This document shows, in pieces, positions 61,065-64,000 of a stretch of DNA of 64,000 nucleotides. Within the stretch, counting starts at the first letter, position 1, and each line of letters starts with the position of its first letter. Origin of the DNA: Syntrophaceae bacterium (GTDB lineage Bacteria; Desulfobacterota; Syntrophia; Syntrophales; UBA2185); contig PMBI01000083.1 of the NCBI GenBank assembly GCA_003153775.1, forward strand, positions 123,668 to 187,667, given 5' to 3'. The notes beneath the pieces are model-generated. The model searched no databases and was not told the DNA's origin. It saw nothing but the letters and a program-made list of their open reading frames with translations. The translations under genes were made by a program, and so were the position numbers.

Positions 61065-62030
61065 TCAGTCGGGCTGATTAATGGCAGATAGCTGCCAGTT
61101 GCCGCTTCCCACAGGCCTCGCAAAAGTCCAGTATTCTTCAAACTTAACGGGTTCTGTCTTGCTGCCTGCGAGCAACTCACCGCTTTCACTGACTGTGTAG
61201 TCAAGAAGGCTCGCGAGGACCCTGACGGTAATGAAGTCCGTTCCGCCTTCCTGCCATGCTTCCGTGATATCCGCGGACCTGACGGCGATATTGTCGAGTT
61301 TGTTGATCTTCTTTTCCGCTTTCAATTTATCTGCGTCCCTCTGCAAGATGCCGAACATTTCCTGCGTAAGGATATTCTTGACAAGAGTCATGTCGCGGTT
61401 AATCCACGCACCCTGAATCTTGAAGAAGTTATCCATGCATAGATCTGAAAACCGTGCTTCGTCAAAAGAGGGATCCATCTGACGAATATGGCGCAGTCCC
61501 GTTTGGACATCGGCTTCGGTGGGTCCCTGATCACGGGAAGCATCTGCAAATCCTGTCTGTTGTCCTGTTGATGGGGAAGCGCCCGTTTGGTAAGAGTAGC
61601 CTGCCATAGATGCCGCTCCCCTGCGCCTCTTGATGAGCATATATAAGATGTAAAGCAGACCGCCGATGAGTATGATATCCAAAAGTCCGATGCCGCTGCC
61701 GCCGAAACCGCCCATTCCCATGCCGTGGCTGAGTCCGCTAAAGAGCATGCTGCCCAGCAAGCCACCAGCTACGCCCATGGCAAGCCCCCTCCACATGCTT
61801 GGTTGCTGCAGTGGCATTTGAGGGGTCATTGGTTGAGAGGGGGTCATTGACGGACTGGATGGTGATGGTGCCGAGTATGGTCTGCTGGGAGAGCTGAAAG
61901 ACCGCGAACCGCGGCTGCCCGAAGACATGCCGCCTCCCACTCTGGCGAACGCATCCAGTTCCATTATCCCAATGAGAAAAAACAGGAATACAAAAATGGT
62001 TACTCCTATTTTCCAATTTTTTCGCGACAT
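61065..62030 (-). CDS. Tim44-like domain membrane protein
   Basis: The 321-residue protein has an N-terminal signal or anchor (WKIGVTIFVFLFFLIGIM), a Ser/Pro-rich low-complexity region (residues 35-80), a Gly/Met-rich segment and a second helix (GLLDIILIGGLLYILYMLIK, residues 117-136), then the Tim44-like domain (about 185-320) with FFKIQGAWINRDMTLVKNIL and EYWTFARPVGSGNWQLSAI. Bacterial Tim44-like proteins share the fold of the mitochondrial import factor but their function is unsettled. Confidence 0.82.
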   Translation of the reverse strand: MSRKNWKIGVTIFVFLFFLIGIMELDAFARVGGGMSSGSRGSRSFSSPSRPYSAPSPSSPSMTPSQPMTPQMPLQQPSMWRGLAMGVAGGLLGSMLFSGLSHGMGMGGFGGSGIGLLDIILIGGLLYILYMLIKRRRGAASMAGYSYQTGASPSTGQQTGFADASRDQGPTEADVQTGLRHIRQMDPSFDEARFSDLCMDNFFKIQGAWINRDMTLVKNILTQEMFGILQRDADKLKAEKKINKLDNIAVRSADITEAWQEGGTDFITVRVLASLLDYTVSESGELLAGSKTEPVKFEEYWTFARPVGSGNWQLSAINQPD

Positions 62031-62271
62031 ATTTGCTCCTCCTTCGAGTTACTTAGCATCTGTGCGTATCTCCGGACTGAGAGATACAAGTGCAAACTTT
62101 GGAAGCGGATTGTAGAAGATATGTCGCCAAGTGTCAACATCTCCTTTTCGTTTTGTCTTTTTCCGGCAGATGTTGTATTAGAGGCGTCGGTAGGGATCGG
62201 CATGGATATACTTCTCAAAATCATGATGGACAAAAAAACTTCATATGCATATAACTAATTGAGGAATACAT

Positions 62272-63051
62272 ATGAGCGCCTATAACTTAGAGGCAAGAAT
62301 TATACAAGCGGCTGATCTGATATTGCATACCAAGAATGTGGTCGTGTTTACAGGCGCCGGGGTCAGCACGGAATCAGGCATTCCCGATTTTCGCAGCCCC
62401 GGTGGGATATGGACAAGATTCGATCCGGAAGATTTTACCATTCAAAAATTTCTCTCAAGCCCGGAGACGAGAAAGAAGCAGTGGCAGATCCTTCTCGAAG
62501 GCGGCTTGTTTGCCAATGCCCAACCGAACAGGGCTCACCTGGCCGTTGCCATGCTGGAGGAGATCGGCAAACTGAACTGTGTAATCACCCAGAACGTCGA
62601 CAACCTCCATCAGAAGGCCGGAAACTCTCCGGAGAAGGTCTATGAGCTGCACGGCAATATGAGGTGGTTAAAATGCATGAGCTGTGATGCGCGCTATCCT
62701 GTGGGTGACGTTGTAGACAGGTTCCGTGCCAAGGAAGAAGTACCCGACTGCGAACAGTGCCATGGAATTCTAAAGCCGGACGTAGTTTTCTTTGGCGAAC
62801 TCCTGCCCGAACGGACGTTGAAAAATGCTACTGCTCATGCCACCAGGTGCGAGCTCATGATTGTCATCGGGTCATCACTTGTTGTGTACCCTGCTGCGTA
62901 CATGCCCGTGTATGCCAAAGAGTCCGGGGCCAAACTGGTGATCATCAACAATACGCCCACGTCCTGCGATGACATGGCGGATGTTGTCATTCATCATTCT
63001 GCCGGAGCAGTGATGGAGAGCATAATGGAAGATGTCAGAAAGAGACTCTGA
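62272..63051 (+). CDS. NAD-dependent protein deacylase, Sir2 family
   Basis: The 259-residue sirtuin has GAGVSTESGIPDFRSPGGIW (NAD site, from about residue 27), TQNVDNLHQKAG, the catalytic histidine in VYELHGNMRWLKC, the zinc cysteines CMSC and CEQC, then KPDVVFFGELLP and VIGSSLVVYPAA. It removes acyl groups from lysines while consuming NAD. GAGGAA precedes the ATG. A GNAT acetyltransferase follows 8 bases later, suggesting a reversible acetylation pair. Confidence 0.93.
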   Translation: MSAYNLEARIIQAADLILHTKNVVVFTGAGVSTESGIPDFRSPGGIWTRFDPEDFTIQKFLSSPETRKKQWQILLEGGLFANAQPNRAHLAVAMLEEIGKLNCVITQNVDNLHQKAGNSPEKVYELHGNMRWLKCMSCDARYPVGDVVDRFRAKEEVPDCEQCHGILKPDVVFFGELLPERTLKNATAHATRCELMIVIGSSLVVYPAAYMPVYAKESGAKLVIINNTPTSCDDMADVVIHHSAGAVMESIMEDVRKRL

Positions 63052-63059
63052 GCGAGAAG

Positions 63060-63596
63060 ATGCCGAATATTGTTCCCATAGAAACGGAAAGACTGAAACT
63101 GGTGCCCCTGGATCTCGAGAGTATAAATCCGGACGACCATCAAAAGATTGAACAGAAACTGGGCTTGCAGCTGGCAAGCATGATCCTGGGTGCGCAAATC
63201 GACAGGAAAATAAAAGCGGCCATGAGAGCCTCCCTCGAAGATGTGATAAGAAATAAAAAACAGGATCAATGGTATGCCGACTGGCAAAGCGTCCTGATCA
63301 TACTGAAGAAGGAAAACGCGATCATAGGAGGCTTCTGTTTCCAGAGGTATCCTGATGAAGACGGCACGGTTCAAATCGGATATATGATCAGACCGGAGTA
63401 TCAGAGAGACGGATACATGACGGAGGCTCTGAAAAGGGGAATCTCATGGATATTTGAGCGTCCTGATATATCTGCCTTGCTTGCGGATACTACGAAGTCT
63501 AATCTGCCGTCGCACAGGGTGCTGGAAAAGGTCGGCATGGCCGTGTATAAAGAAACGGATAATAGTCTCTGGTGGAGGATCGGGAGATGTGCCTGA
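63060..63596 (+). CDS. GNAT-family N-acetyltransferase (RimJ/RimL type)
   Basis: The 178-residue protein begins IETERLKLVPLDLESIN, the RimJ-like first strand, and contains the acetyl-CoA loop region IRPEYQRDGYMTEALKRGIS and the final NLPSHRVLEKVGM. Substrates in this group are protein N-termini or small molecules. It starts 8 bases after the sirtuin stop and overlaps the NRDE gene by 10 bases, so sir2-GNAT-NRDE is probably one unit. Confidence 0.85.
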   Translation: MPNIVPIETERLKLVPLDLESINPDDHQKIEQKLGLQLASMILGAQIDRKIKAAMRASLEDVIRNKKQDQWYADWQSVLIILKKENAIIGGFCFQRYPDEDGTVQIGYMIRPEYQRDGYMTEALKRGISWIFERPDISALLADTTKSNLPSHRVLEKVGMAVYKETDNSLWWRIGRCA

Positions 63597-64000
63597 TTAT
63601 CTTATCCTACAAAATGCATAACAGATACCCTCTCATCCTTGCAGCTAATCGGGATGAGTTTTATGAGAGGCCTTCGGCGCCGGTTTCTTTATGGGAGGAT
63701 GCCGTGGGCGTGATTGCAGGGAAGGACTTGCAGAGGGGTGGAACATGGCTGGGTATCAGGAAAACAGGAAGTCTCGCCATGCTCACCAACTATCGCGAAC
63801 CAACGCCTTTCGGGCGGAACGCCCCATCGCGGGGATGGCTTGTAAGGGATTTTCTCATGGGCGAGGAGCAGCCGGAATCATATATCGAAACTGTTACGGC
63901 CAAGAAAGATCAATATAACGGGTTCAATATGATCATCGGAGACATGAATCGCCTGTTCTACTTTTCCAACCGTGGTAAAATGCATGAACTGTCACCGGGC
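63587..64000 (+). CDS. NRDE (TANGO2-like) family protein, 3' end beyond window
   Basis: From ATG 63587 (overlapping the GNAT stop) the frame is open to the window end, 138 codons. It begins MCLIILSYKM and contains the family-naming LAANRDEFYERPSAP and GGTWLGIRKTGSLAMLTNY. Starting with Met-Cys is typical for the family, where the cysteine is thought to become N-terminal as in Ntn-type hydrolases. In animals TANGO2 has been linked to heme or lipid metabolism; the bacterial role is unclear. Confidence 0.88.
   Translation, partial: MCLIILSYKMHNRYPLILAANRDEFYERPSAPVSLWEDAVGVIAGKDLQRGGTWLGIRKTGSLAMLTNYREPTPFGRNAPSRGWLVRDFLMGEEQPESYIETVTAKKDQYNGFNMIIGDMNRLFYFSNRGKMHELSPG

Overview
The window looks like chromosomal core and lightly accessory DNA from an anaerobic bacterium of the Desulfobacterota (former Deltaproteobacteria), probably near the Syntrophia/Syntrophobacterales. 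The clues are moderate GC content, a selenocysteine formate dehydrogenase with a NrfD-type membrane subunit, a PxxKW cysteine-rich protein, a DUF6125-like protein, an HPr/enzyme I pair with no EII genes nearby, and the conserved thrS-infC-rpmI-rplT-pheS-pheT-ihfA-merR order. This placement is inferred from gene content and was not tested by phylogeny. I saw no transposase, phage gene, CRISPR array or rRNA.

Layout. 1-6.9 kb: truncated serC (minus), then radA and a PhoB-like response regulator, an exported protein, a DUF6125-like protein, a hotdog thioesterase, a cyclopropane fatty acid synthase and a secreted protein. 6.9-12.7 kb (minus): a four-gene formate dehydrogenase operon made of the Sec-containing catalytic subunit, a ferredoxin-like subunit, a NrfD-like membrane subunit and an undescribed membrane-anchored PLD-like protein. 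13-16 kb (minus): acyl-CoA dehydrogenase and ribD. 16-25.9 kb (plus): sugar nucleotide genes, prepilin peptidase, argS, a SPOR protein, ffh, then rpsP-khpA-rimM-trmD-rplS-rnhB-yraN. 25.9-29.4 kb (minus): a UDP-xylose branch (uxs, a eukaryote-like ugd, and an LhgO-like oxidase coupled to it). 29.6-33.8 kb (plus): rsmI, four envelope/exported proteins and a PgsA-like synthase. 33.9-42 kb: tRNA-Val(GAC) and the thrS-to-merR translation block. 42-50.7 kb: PxxKW protein, ptsH-ptsI, plsB, atpZ-atpI-atpB without atpE, TraB/GumN protein and MarC. 50.8-52.1 kb: a second selenoprotein (C-GCAxxG-C-C family) that an ordinary gene call would truncate, and a class I amidotransferase. 52-57 kb (minus): rsfS, comF, rfaE2, a DksA-type protein and priA. 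57-64 kb: a TIM-barrel protein, two Dpp/Opp permeases, two exported proteins (CARDB-like, Tim44-like), a sirtuin, a GNAT acetyltransferase and a truncated NRDE protein.

How it fits together. Most of the window is translation machinery, envelope building and anaerobic energy metabolism. The observations that merit most attention are recoding events: two in-frame UGA codons that are probably selenocysteine (12039-12041 minus; 50992-50994 plus) and an AUA start codon for infC, the classic site of IF3 autoregulation. Other points of interest are the PLD-like gene in the FDH operon, the atp cluster that ends in paired hairpins where atpE would be expected, a small family of palindromic dispersed repeats, and a structured leader or small RNA candidate before argS.
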